Part shown: in pieces, positions 16,126-25,260 of the stretch
How positions within the stretch are numbered: position 1 is the stretch's first letter
Layout of the letters: every line of letters starts with the position of its first letter
NCBI RefSeq assembly: GCF_009828925.2
Contig: NZ_WUTY02000001.1
Location: forward strand, 4,680,492 to 4,744,491
Origin: Methylicorpusculum oleiharenae
GTDB lineage: Bacteria > Pseudomonadota > Gammaproteobacteria > Methylococcales > Methylomonadaceae
Reading direction: 5' to 3'
Length of the DNA: 64,000 bases
The notes under the pieces: model-generated
Told to the model about the DNA's origin: nothing
Seen by the model: only the letters and a program-made list of their open reading frames with translations
Databases searched by the model: none
Translations under genes and position numbers: made by a program

Positions 16126-17565
16126 CAGCAATTCTCAATTTAAAACCTTAGCTTGTATAATGTTTATTTTTGTAACCTGCACGGAAGCTTATGGCCAGTC
16201 CCTTTCATACCTCAACGAAACCGGTACCCTTTACAGCGCGCTCATTGATTGACAAAACCCGCACCGCATTTAGCACGCTGCCGGACAGCCGAAAAACCGC
16301 CACCAGCAACAACCTGAAATATGCCGTTGAAGATGCCGCGTTAAGCGCATTTTCCGTATTTTTTACTCAAAGTCCCTCGTTTTTAGATTATCAGGTGCGC
16401 ATGCAAAAAACCTATGGGAAAAATAATGCGCAATCGCTGTTTGGCGTGCACTCAATTCCCAGTATGAATCAAGTCCGGACCATTCTCGACCCAATCCCGC
16501 CGCAGCAGGTCTATCCGGTATTCGCGGACATTAGCGAGGGGCTCCATCAAAACGGTTATTTAGATCCTTTCCGGCGTACCGGCAACACCCTGCTCATTGC
16601 ACTGGATGGCACTGACTTTTTTGCCTCGGAGAAAATCGCCTGCCCACAGTGCACTCGGCAAACGATGAAGAGCGGCAAAACCTTGCATCGCCATACCGCC
16701 GTGACGCCGGTCATCGTGGCGCCGGGGCAAACCCAGGTGGTGCCCTTGCCGCCAGAGTTTGTCCAGCCGCAAGACGGCCAGGAAAAGCAAGACTGCGAAC
16801 TGGCCGCGGCCAAGCGGTGGCTGGATGCCTGGGGCGCACGGTATGCACCGTGGCGTGCCACCTTACTCGGCGACGATCTGTATTGTCATCAAGATTTTTG
16901 CCAAAGGGCCATCGAGCAGGGCTTTCATCTCCTGCTGGTTTGCAAACCGGATTCCCATTCCACGTTATACGACTGGCTCGCCGATTTTGACCGTACCGGG
17001 CAGGTGCAAGTCGGGGAACGCAAACGCTGGAACGGTAAACGGCACATCACCGAGCATTATCGTTACATGCATCACTTGCCGCTACGTAACAGCGACGACA
17101 CCTTGATGCTCAATTGGTGCGAATTGACGGAAACCGACGAAAACGGCAAACAGCTCTACCGCAATGCCTGGGTGACGACCCATGCCATCGACGATGAGAC
17201 GGTCATCGACATCGCCGCTTCAGGCCGGTGCCGTTGGAAAATTGAAAACGAAAACAATAACGTGCTCAAGAACCACGGTTATCATTTCGACCATAACTTC
17301 GGTCACGGTCAACACCATTTAGCGAATTTGATGGCCACCCTAGTGCTACTCGCCTATTTGCTTCATACCACGCTGGATTGGGTCGATTCCTATTTCCGTG
17401 CCGTGCGCGGCTTGCTACCCTCACGGCGAACTTTTTTTGAACATCTTCGTGCTTTAATGCAGTATCTTCCATTCGATGACTGGGATCATTTAATGCAGTT
17501 TATGCTTAAAGGACTTAACGGCACAATTCCTGACTCCGGATAGGGTTTTAAAATGAGAATTGCTG
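16126..17565 (+). mobile_element. Intact IS4-superfamily-like insertion sequence, copy 1 (1440 bp)
   Basis: The ends are inverted repeats: CAGCAATTCTCAATTTAAAA at 16126 and the complement of GTTTTAAAATGAGAATTGCTG at 17545-17565. A perfect 9-bp duplication flanks them. The single full-length transposase gene and perfect duplication point to a recent insertion. A damaged second copy lies at 35204-36600. Confidence 0.85.
16191..17543 (+). CDS. DDE transposase (IS4/ISNCY-like), 450 aa
   Basis: The transposase moves the element in which it lies. The acidic triad is visible: Asp in LIALDGTDFF (about 145), Asp in LLGDDLYCH (about 226) and Glu in CRWKIENENNNVLKNHGYHF (about 350). A CPQC...C motif near residue 155 could bind zinc. 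Full length, no lesions. The family name is by pattern only; ISfinder comparison would settle IS4, ISNCY or a related group. Confidence 0.85.
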   Translation: MASPFHTSTKPVPFTARSLIDKTRTAFSTLPDSRKTATSNNLKYAVEDAALSAFSVFFTQSPSFLDYQVRMQKTYGKNNAQSLFGVHSIPSMNQVRTILDPIPPQQVYPVFADISEGLHQNGYLDPFRRTGNTLLIALDGTDFFASEKIACPQCTRQTMKSGKTLHRHTAVTPVIVAPGQTQVVPLPPEFVQPQDGQEKQDCELAAAKRWLDAWGARYAPWRATLLGDDLYCHQDFCQRAIEQGFHLLLVCKPDSHSTLYDWLADFDRTGQVQVGERKRWNGKRHITEHYRYMHHLPLRNSDDTLMLNWCELTETDENGKQLYRNAWVTTHAIDDETVIDIAASGRCRWKIENENNNVLKNHGYHFDHNFGHGQHHLANLMATLVLLAYLLHTTLDWVDSYFRAVRGLLPSRRTFFEHLRALMQYLPFDDWDHLMQFMLKGLNGTIPDSG

Positions 17566-17570
17566 GACTA

Positions 17571-18889
17571 GTATAAACAACTTGAAATATGTTAGATAAT
17601 ATATTGTTTTAAATTGATAATATTAGAGCAAATGGCACGGCCTTTATCCCCACTGAAACTGAATATTGAGTTACAAGACATTTTACAAACAATCGCTCGG
17701 AGTCGCGAAGCTCCCCATAGCTTGGTGCAACGAGCTGAGATAGTGTTGTCGGCAAGCACAGGGAGCTATAACAAAACCATCAGCCAAGACTTGGGGTTAT
17801 GCGAAGAGACGGTTGGTTTTTGGCGAAAACGCTGGGTTGATAACACCGCTGAATTGGAAAAATTTAAGAATAAACCCAAGCAGTTACGAGAAGCGGTCGG
17901 TCAAGTGCTGGCGGACAGACCGCGCCCAGGTAGCCCCGGTACATTCACGGCAGAACAGATTTGCCAATTGTTGGCGGTTGCCTGTGAAACGCCCCCGGAA
18001 CATCTCAGTCACTGGACGCAACCAGAGCTCGCGCGAACAGTGATCAATCGGGGTATTGTCGCCAACATATCAGCCAGCAGTGTCGGGCGTTTTTTAAAAT
18101 CAGGGGAATTTAAAACCCCATCGGATCAAATATTGGTTGAATCATAAGGTCGATAATGAAGCGGACTTTCGGCAAGACGTGAGAGCGGTGTGTAAACTTT
18201 ATCACCAAGCACAGGAGCTTCATGAGTCGGGCGTGCATGTGATTAGTGTTGATGAAAAGACGGGCATTCAGGCACTGGAACGGATACATCCCGACCATGC
18301 GATGTCCAAAGGGAAACTGGAGTTGCATGAGTTTGAATACACGCGGCATGGCACACAAACCCTGATAGCTAATTTTGAAGTGGCTACCGGTAAAGTCATC
18401 TGTCCCACTCTTGGCGACACCCGGACAGAAGACGACTTTGTGGCTCACATCCGGGCAACGGTAGCAACCGATCCCGATGCAAAATGGGTGTTTGTCGCCG
18501 ACCAGCTCAATACCCATAAGTCGGCCTCGTTGGTGGCATGCGTGGCGGAGCTCTGCGGCATAAAAGACGCATTAGGCGAGAAAGGCAAATCCGGTATTTT
18601 AGAGAATATGGCTTCCCGCGCAGACTTTTTACAATGCTCTGATCATCGTATCCGTTTTGTGTATACGCCCAAACATTGTTCATGGCTTAATCAGATAGAA
18701 ATCTGGTTCGGTATCCTGAGCCGTCGGTTACTAAAACGTGGGAGTTTTCCATCAAAGGAAGTTTTAAATGCACGCATTCTGTCATTCATTGAGTTTTTTA
18801 ATGTGACTTTAGCAAAACCGTTTCGATGGACTTATATTGGCAAACCTCTGCTTGTTTAGATTATCGAATGTATTTCGGAAGCTGGGTAC
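17571..18889 (+). mobile_element. IS630-family insertion sequence
   Basis: TA dinucleotides flank the element (17569-17570 and 18890-18891). Terminal repeats are imperfect: GTATAAACAACTTGAAATAT at the left against GTACCCAGCTTCCGAAATAC as the complement of the right end, with the inner GATAAT also shared. The right end lies 3 bp from the stop codon of the helicase-nuclease gene. The transposase is read in two frames. Confidence 0.7.
17632..18859 (+). CDS. IS630-family transposase in two frames (shift near 18107-18116)
   Basis: The first part (17632-18147) has a helix-turn-helix (LVQRAEIVLSASTGSYNKTI...) and ends out of family after KSGEFK. Skipping one A in the run TTTAAAACCCC restores PHRIKYWLNHKVDNEADF, which joins the second frame (18137-18859). 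That carries the DDE residues in VDEKTG, DQLNTH and WLNQIEIWF. IS630 relatives often use programmed frameshifting, so this can be normal expression rather than damage. Confidence 0.75.
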
Positions 18890-18892
18890 TAG

Positions 18893-21800
18893 TTAAGGCA
18901 AAGATTTTGCTCGATACTCTGCCAACAGCTTATGTAATTGCTCATCGACATGTTCTAAAGCTGACTGGGGATCAATCCACCAATCTGTTGACCAGATACG
19001 AATTACCTTCCAACCCAAGCATCTTAATACCTGCTCTCTTAAAAAGTCACGATCTCTGGCAGTAGCAGAACTATGATAACTAGCGCCGTCACACTCAACA
19101 GCACTCAGATACAGACCAGGCGCATCAGGATTAATCACACCAAGATCAATTCTGAATCCAGATACACCCACTTGAGAATGCGTTACCCAGCCTTTTGCAT
19201 GCAGCCTTTCAGCTACGGCTTGTTCAAATGGTGAGTCAAAAAAGCCACCTGGGGCACCAACTGCTTCAGTCAATGCGGAAACACCACGTTGAGCATATTC
19301 AAGAAAATGTTTTAAATCCCTGATACCTTCGGCAGCGGTACGCGATAAATCGATTTGTTCCGGTTTTAATGAAGCAAACACATGCATTTCTTCTTTGGCT
19401 CTGGTTACCGCAACATTTAATCTACGCGTGCCACCGGCTTGATTCATTGGGCCAAAATTCATACTCAACTTACCGGCAGCATCTTTACCGAAGGTGATAG
19501 AAAAATAAATTAAATCACGCTCATCTCCTTGAACGCTTTCTAAATTTTTAACAAATACAGAATCAAATTTGTCTTCAGCAAAGTGCGGTTCTATTTCCGG
19601 GTATTGACTACGTGCTACTTCAAATAAATCACTTATCAATTTTTGTTGATCCATATTAAAGGTCACAATGCCAATTGATTTATTAAAGCCAGATTGACGT
19701 AATTTGGTAACAATATCCTCGACAATCGCTTCCGCCTCACCTCGATTGATGCGATTTTGGCCTTCCTTATAGATAGAATCAACTGCGTGATAATGCACTG
19801 ACATGCCGCGAGCATCATTATTCGGAAAGGTAACTAGCTTACCACCATAGTATTTATGATTAGAAAAGGTAATTAACGATTCACAGCGTGAGCGGTAATG
19901 CCAATTTAGATTTATACAAGGAATGTTTGCGGCTAAGCATTCATCTAAAATAGATTCCATATCCTCTTCAAAATCATCGGAGTATTCATCATTGCCTGAT
20001 TTCTTAGCAAAGAAGGAGCTGGGTGAAAGCTGCTTTGGATCACCGACCACAATAGCCTGTTTAGCTCTTGCAACTGCACCAATTGCATCAGATACAGTAA
20101 TCTGACTAGCTTCGTCGAATATAACCACATCAAACGACTTACTATTTGCAGGAAGATATTGCGCAATACTCATGGGACTCATCATCACACAAGGGGTCAA
20201 TTTGGTAATCACCTCCGGCATCTGACTCATTAATTGCCGCAACGGCATGTGGCGTGTTTTCTTTTGAATCTCACGCGCTAACACACCCCACTCAGATCCT
20301 TTTTCGATGTCTTGTGCTTTAGGGATATTGCTAGCTAACAGGGCCCTGACATATTCCTGAGTAAGCTGCATAAAATCAGTATCTAACTGATGGTATATTT
20401 CGATTTTTTGACGATGTTCAGCCGGAATAAAGTTTCTCAACACCTCGTCATAATCAATAACCGAATTAACCCACCAACGTGAATAATTAACCAATAACAA
20501 TTCTTTTGCGGATAAACCATCAGTATACCCTTGTTCAATACCTTCAATTAAAGGGGCTAAGCCAGCGGAAATAGCATCCTGTCTCACTTTTCGCCAAGCA
20601 CACCAATAAAACAGTTTATTTTTGTGTGCTAACCAGGCATCACATTGCTCAATAACCCGTTGGAAGAAATCATTCTCCCCTGTAGCTTTAAAAACATCCC
20701 CTGCTTGAGAGCCGATAACGGTAGCCAATTGTTCTGCATGTTGTTGATAGTGACTAAACTGCTCTATAAAGGCTGTGCCTTTAGCACCGATAGTCGCATT
20801 GCGCTCTAGTAATTCATTTTGATCTATCACTAACAGTGAGATATGCTGCTTATTAGCAGCCATTTGTCCAGCATTTGTACTCACATTTGCCAAAGCACTT
20901 AACACACCATCCATCCAGTCACATGCCGTTCTAATCCATACGGTATCCGAATCTACGCCTTCCCAATATTTACCAACAACAGATGACAGATGTTGATATT
21001 TAAGAATTTTTCCTTGAAAATTCTTGGCCTCAATTAAAACATCGAAATCATCCGACATGTGTTCAGGATGAATTTTTTTACCTATATTTTTTCCTAATGC
21101 TTTTTTGACCGAGCGTTTTCCCAGCCACTTGGCTAAAAACCATTTCTCTTGAGATTCCAGCCACTTATCTTTAAGATCTTCCAGATCACAGTCCAATGCA
21201 GCGCGTCTAAAATGGTTTTTGACGCCCTTCATTCGGCTATGAAACTGTTCAACCAAGTCAGACAATTCCAGTAGTTCTTTACGCTGCACTGGCGCTTGTG
21301 GCAAAAAACCAAAACCGTAATTTTCAGCAAAAGCATCTGGTAACAGCACCGCTAGTTTTTGTAATGCAACCAATTGAGACAATTGGTTAAAGGTTAAATT
21401 TAATCCTAAGTGCTGTGCATACTCATTAGATGCAAATTCCAGTGCTTTAATTACTTGCTGCGCACCACCTGCTAAACCTAAGACTTCACTTTGCCAAGTC
21501 GGCGACCATTCGCCAGTCGTAATTTGTGAAAAAACATCCAAACCGATGCCTGTTAACTCAATACTATTGGCGTCAATACGGTTAGTAATGTCATGCAGTG
21601 CTTCAAACGTCTCTAAGGAATGCTCGGCCGGACTGTGCCAGTGCAATTTCACCGCCGGCACATCACTGTACTTGATGACCACGCCCATCGCTTGATGTGG
21701 CGTCAGTCCATTTGGATAACGATGATGTAAGCGATCCACATATTTATTCAAATCGCTTCTGACTTGCGCTAAGCGTTCTGCGTCTTTTTCCCAATTCTGT

Positions 21801-24109
21801 CCTGAAATATCAACAGCGCCCCAAGCCTTACCTAGTTGCGCAATAACATCTGACTTTTTGGCTTTTGCAGAGTGTAATTCAAGACAATGCTCGCCTAAAC
21901 CAACCTGGTACAAGCGGCGATAAACAACTTCCAGAGCCGCAGTTTTTTCCGAAACAAATAATACAGTTTTCCCAGTCGCTAATAACTGAGAAATCATATT
22001 AGCAATGGTCTGACTTTTACCGGTACCGGGCGGCCCGATTAAAACAAAATCCTTACCTGCTTCTGCTGCATATACAGCAGCAATTTGCGAGCTATCGGCT
22101 AGTAAAGGGATAAACGTATCTCTGGGGTGTCGGGAAGCATCGAGATGTCTAGGATCTGGAAATTCGATACCCGTTCCGGTATACATGTCTCGGGGGCTTT
22201 CAATCAAATGTTTAACTACCGCACTTTCTTTTAAGGCATCGACACGTTCACATAAATCGTTCCACATCAAATATTTCGCAAATGAAAAGGTGGAAACAAC
22301 CACGCTCTCTTCAACCTCCCAACCAACAATCTCTTTTATCTTTATACGCAGAATATTTAAGATTTTCTTAACATCTAAACCATGCTCATCGGTCGGCAGA
22401 TTGCCTTCTAACTCAGGAATTTCAAGTGCAAAATTTTGTTTTAGCATTTCCAACAAGGTGGGATTAAATCGCGGCTCATCCTCATGGGCTTGCAACTGAA
22501 AACCTGAGTTCACACTTTTACGTGTAATTTCAATTGGAATTAAAATCAGTGGAGCTCTATAAATTCGCTGTGCATCTTTACCGTTAGTCCACTCTAAAAA
22601 TCCTAAAGCAATATAAAGAATATTGACACCACTTTCCTGAACTGACTCCTTCGCTGAGCGGTAAAGTTCCAACAAATCTGTAGTGAGTTTTTTACTATCC
22701 GAGTTTGCAATCAACTCTTTTCTGGTTAAGTGCCGCTGCAATTTTTCAGAAAGCAAATTTTCCTGATGTTGTTGCAAATGCAAATGCTCCGAGCGCGGAT
22801 CAGTGTCAACGTTTAAGGTATCAATCGATATAATCTTAAATTTATGATTGTCAGCCAGCATATCTTCAAGACTGGCTATATCGAGGCAATTGATTTCAAT
22901 TGCTCTGGTACGACTGGTAAAGTTTAATAAGCGATTACGCATAGTTAAATCCAGCAACTGACGCTTCCAGTTTTCTATGCGTGCTTCTGGCGTATCAAAA
23001 ATGGTCTCCGGGGCATTATTAGCATCAATACTTTGCTCAGGAATGTCGGTGATAATTTCAACAGGCAATTCAATTTCATCAACGACAATATTTGCCTGAT
23101 ACCCGCCAGCTAACTCTATATCAGACAATGGTTTAATACGAGCGGATCTAGCGCGCTTAATATCAATCGCCAGAACAAATTCCGCATCATTATTTAACTT
23201 GTCTTCAGCTTCTTGTTTGGCCAAACTAAATTTAGCCGGTGGTTTATTAGTACAAAGAGTGGTTTCAAATACAATCAATTCATTTAATTGACAGCGTTTA
23301 CGCAAAGCTTGAGCGTCATAAATCACCGCAGATGAAAGGTCGTCATCACTCAACCAGCAACCCGTAAAGGCATGACCTTTAGTAAAGATAACCAACGCAT
23401 TTAAACCTGATTGCTCAAGGCAAGATGCAAATAATAACGACGTATCCAAACACGTTGCCAGACGGGTTTCTACTATTTTTGAAGGTAAGCGCACCCGTTG
23501 CCCTTCTTCTTCAAAACTAGCGGGTGGAGTTGTATAGCTAAGATCCAACTTGCACACGGCACTCCATAGAGCACTGACAATATTAGCCACGCGTCGTGGA
23601 TTTTTGGATTGATAACCTTCAATCGAAGCTAACTGACCACTGACTTCAAGCATCTTCGATGCATCGCGTAAAATGGCTTGCACGGCTTTATCATTAGGTT
23701 GCACAAAAGCCGCCAGAATTTCCGGCAATATCCTCGTGCCCACCCACTCATCTTTAGCTAATAATTCAATTTTTTTTGTTTTTACATCAAGAAGTTCTAC
23801 GCCTGATCTTAGAGTGAACGTCATTTCACCCAGTAAAGATTCGTGTACGGCTCGCAAAAAATCGGCATTTAGCTCAACTCTGATATCCTCTAAAATGACT
23901 TGGGTATCAGCTGCAAGCTTATCGATAAACCAAGTTCGCTCAATAAGAAAACAGGGCGAACTAGTTAAAACCAATTCAAGATCACGAAAATTTTGCTGGC
24001 TACTATTCCTTAATTCGATTTCTGTAATTAGTGGCAAAGAATTTTGCTGAAAAGCTAGGTTAAGCTTAGGAATAACAGAGGTAATGATCGCTATCTTTTT
24101 ATCTTGCAT
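18893..24109 (-). CDS. DUF4011-type SF1 helicase with C-terminal Vsr-like nuclease, 1738 aa (candidate defence gene)
   Basis: The domains in order are: beta-rich N-terminus; transglutaminase-like segment (TCLDTSLLFASCL near 216 and GHAF near 244, supplying Cys and His); DUF4011 (RIENWKRQLLDLTMRNRLLNF near 385-405); SF1 helicase with Walker A GPPGTGKS near 693, Walker B VVIFDEAS near 1328, GDPKQLSP near 1353, HYRSR, QGDERD and VAVTRAKEE; and a C-terminal PD-(D/E)XK/Vsr-like nuclease (about 1620-1738) with FRIDLGV, VECDGASYH and WKVIRIWSTDWW. Helicase-nucleases of this build are frequent in defence islands. It stands alone as cargo inside the transfer module, is more AT-rich than the tra genes, and looks intact. 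Confidence 0.8.
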   Translation of the reverse strand: MQDKKIAIITSVIPKLNLAFQQNSLPLITEIELRNSSQQNFRDLELVLTSSPCFLIERTWFIDKLAADTQVILEDIRVELNADFLRAVHESLLGEMTFTLRSGVELLDVKTKKIELLAKDEWVGTRILPEILAAFVQPNDKAVQAILRDASKMLEVSGQLASIEGYQSKNPRRVANIVSALWSAVCKLDLSYTTPPASFEEEGQRVRLPSKIVETRLATCLDTSLLFASCLEQSGLNALVIFTKGHAFTGCWLSDDDLSSAVIYDAQALRKRCQLNELIVFETTLCTNKPPAKFSLAKQEAEDKLNNDAEFVLAIDIKRARSARIKPLSDIELAGGYQANIVVDEIELPVEIITDIPEQSIDANNAPETIFDTPEARIENWKRQLLDLTMRNRLLNFTSRTRAIEINCLDIASLEDMLADNHKFKIISIDTLNVDTDPRSEHLHLQQHQENLLSEKLQRHLTRKELIANSDSKKLTTDLLELYRSAKESVQESGVNILYIALGFLEWTNGKDAQRIYRAPLILIPIEITRKSVNSGFQLQAHEDEPRFNPTLLEMLKQNFALEIPELEGNLPTDEHGLDVKKILNILRIKIKEIVGWEVEESVVVSTFSFAKYLMWNDLCERVDALKESAVVKHLIESPRDMYTGTGIEFPDPRHLDASRHPRDTFIPLLADSSQIAAVYAAEAGKDFVLIGPPGTGKSQTIANMISQLLATGKTVLFVSEKTAALEVVYRRLYQVGLGEHCLELHSAKAKKSDVIAQLGKAWGAVDISGQNWEKDAERLAQVRSDLNKYVDRLHHRYPNGLTPHQAMGVVIKYSDVPAVKLHWHSPAEHSLETFEALHDITNRIDANSIELTGIGLDVFSQITTGEWSPTWQSEVLGLAGGAQQVIKALEFASNEYAQHLGLNLTFNQLSQLVALQKLAVLLPDAFAENYGFGFLPQAPVQRKELLELSDLVEQFHSRMKGVKNHFRRAALDCDLEDLKDKWLESQEKWFLAKWLGKRSVKKALGKNIGKKIHPEHMSDDFDVLIEAKNFQGKILKYQHLSSVVGKYWEGVDSDTVWIRTACDWMDGVLSALANVSTNAGQMAANKQHISLLVIDQNELLERNATIGAKGTAFIEQFSHYQQHAEQLATVIGSQAGDVFKATGENDFFQRVIEQCDAWLAHKNKLFYWCAWRKVRQDAISAGLAPLIEGIEQGYTDGLSAKELLLVNYSRWWVNSVIDYDEVLRNFIPAEHRQKIEIYHQLDTDFMQLTQEYVRALLASNIPKAQDIEKGSEWGVLAREIQKKTRHMPLRQLMSQMPEVITKLTPCVMMSPMSIAQYLPANSKSFDVVIFDEASQITVSDAIGAVARAKQAIVVGDPKQLSPSSFFAKKSGNDEYSDDFEEDMESILDECLAANIPCINLNWHYRSRCESLITFSNHKYYGGKLVTFPNNDARGMSVHYHAVDSIYKEGQNRINRGEAEAIVEDIVTKLRQSGFNKSIGIVTFNMDQQKLISDLFEVARSQYPEIEPHFAEDKFDSVFVKNLESVQGDERDLIYFSITFGKDAAGKLSMNFGPMNQAGGTRRLNVAVTRAKEEMHVFASLKPEQIDLSRTAAEGIRDLKHFLEYAQRGVSALTEAVGAPGGFFDSPFEQAVAERLHAKGWVTHSQVGVSGFRIDLGVINPDAPGLYLSAVECDGASYHSSATARDRDFLREQVLRCLGWKVIRIWSTDWWIDPQSALEHVDEQLHKLLAEYRAKSLP

Positions 24110-24513
24110 GATGAATATCCATATTTTTTTCTGAAGTACATTTTTTTAAAATCAGATTCAAGAATCTGCTTGGTAACGATGATTGCCACGGGTATACAGT
24201 TTGCCGAAATCGACGGCGTCAAGCCTTGCAATCAAGCATTATTGGGCGAAGTTCTATTATTCGGTCAACCGATAGTAGAATAATAGACCCCAATAGCATT
24301 AGCAATTTATTAAATGTCCAATCCCCGTCTCATCTGCTTTCTTCATACCTTCTTTGAAATTTGGGAATGTTTCAACATGAAATGGTACTGCGGTTATTCG
24401 ATCGGTCCCCAACGGGCGGCAAGGCATTGCTGCGAATGTCGCCTTGGTTTTATTGTTAGCCTTCATTTCGGTAATCTGAGCGTTTGACGGCGAAAATCAT
24501 CGCCCCTACCCCG
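24110..24513. other. 400-bp region upstream of the helicase-nuclease gene
   Basis: Apart from a possible 55-codon minus-strand frame (24299-24466), nothing is recognised. A short inverted pair is seen around TCTATTATTC / TAGAATAATAGA near 24252-24287. Confidence 0.5.
24299..24466 (-). CDS. Possible 55-aa small protein
   Basis: An ATG at 24466 opens a 55-codon frame ending in TAA at 24299. The product begins MKANNKTKATFAAMPCRPLG and ends GIGHLINC. It sits between TIGR03747 and the helicase gene. The amino-acid mix is protein-like, but there is no clear ribosome binding site and I recognise no family. It may be a fragment. Confidence 0.25.
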   Translation of the reverse strand: MKANNKTKATFAAMPCRPLGTDRITAVPFHVETFPNFKEGMKKADETGIGHLINC

Positions 24514-25260
24514 CTACAAATACTTCTTAAACGTCGAAGCCATGACTCTGACCGAGACAGCAAATAACACGGCAAACGGCAGAACGATCAGGTTGGGGTG
24601 GATGCTGTCGGGAATGGCCAGATAGAGGATCCAGGGGGTGATCAGGGCGGGATAGATGATTTTTTTGGCCCAGTGGTAGACAAACGCGCTTTCCCGGCCG
24701 CCGCTCCAGCGCCGGATGTCGCGTTGCACCAGACCGTCGGTTAGGCCCAGCAAGGCGAGCAGGATAAAGGCCGGCAGGGCCAGGGTCAAAACCGCCAGAC
24801 GCACGGCAAAGATACGGATGACGTTGATGGCCGCTTCGATATAGGCGTGAACCTGTTGATAGGCCGCGTGTAAGCGGCGTCTGAAGGGTTGGTCGTTGAC
24901 CCCGGCGGTGGGCGTTGCCAGCCAGATCACGGCGGCTTGCAGTCCGGTTTTATGGAAGGTCAGGTCATAGCATTGATCGGCAAAGCGCCGGGCAAAGTCG
25001 GCCGGTCGGGCTACGATGACGCTGCGTTGAAAATCGTCATTCAGAACACGCAGTTCCTCTTCCAGCATACGCTCACTGTGTTGACTGCCAGGCGCCTGCC
25101 AAAAGCCCGTGGCCATGCCCAGCCATTCCAGCAGTATCGAGAAGCACAAGGTCATCAGCAGAAAGATGACGGCTTGCAGCGCTCGCGTCAGGGTTGCCGC
25201 GAACAGCCCCGGCTCTGCGGTTGGTTGCGCGGCCGGTTGAGTTTGACGCGGCGCTGCCAC
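24514..25260 (-). CDS. TIGR03747 family ICE membrane protein
   Basis: The 248-residue protein has helices near 29-51 and around 160-190 and 215-245. GFWQAPGSQHSERMLEEELR and RRDIRRWSGGRESAFVYHWAKK (shown in part) are strongly typical of TIGR03747. In related elements this gene is next to RAQPRD; here about 10 kb of cargo separates them. It directly follows TraD (1-bp gap or less) and probably helps anchor the coupling protein. Confidence 0.87.
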   Translation of the reverse strand: MAAPRQTQPAAQPTAEPGLFAATLTRALQAVIFLLMTLCFSILLEWLGMATGFWQAPGSQHSERMLEEELRVLNDDFQRSVIVARPADFARRFADQCYDLTFHKTGLQAAVIWLATPTAGVNDQPFRRRLHAAYQQVHAYIEAAINVIRIFAVRLAVLTLALPAFILLALLGLTDGLVQRDIRRWSGGRESAFVYHWAKKIIYPALITPWILYLAIPDSIHPNLIVLPFAVLFAVSVRVMASTFKKYL

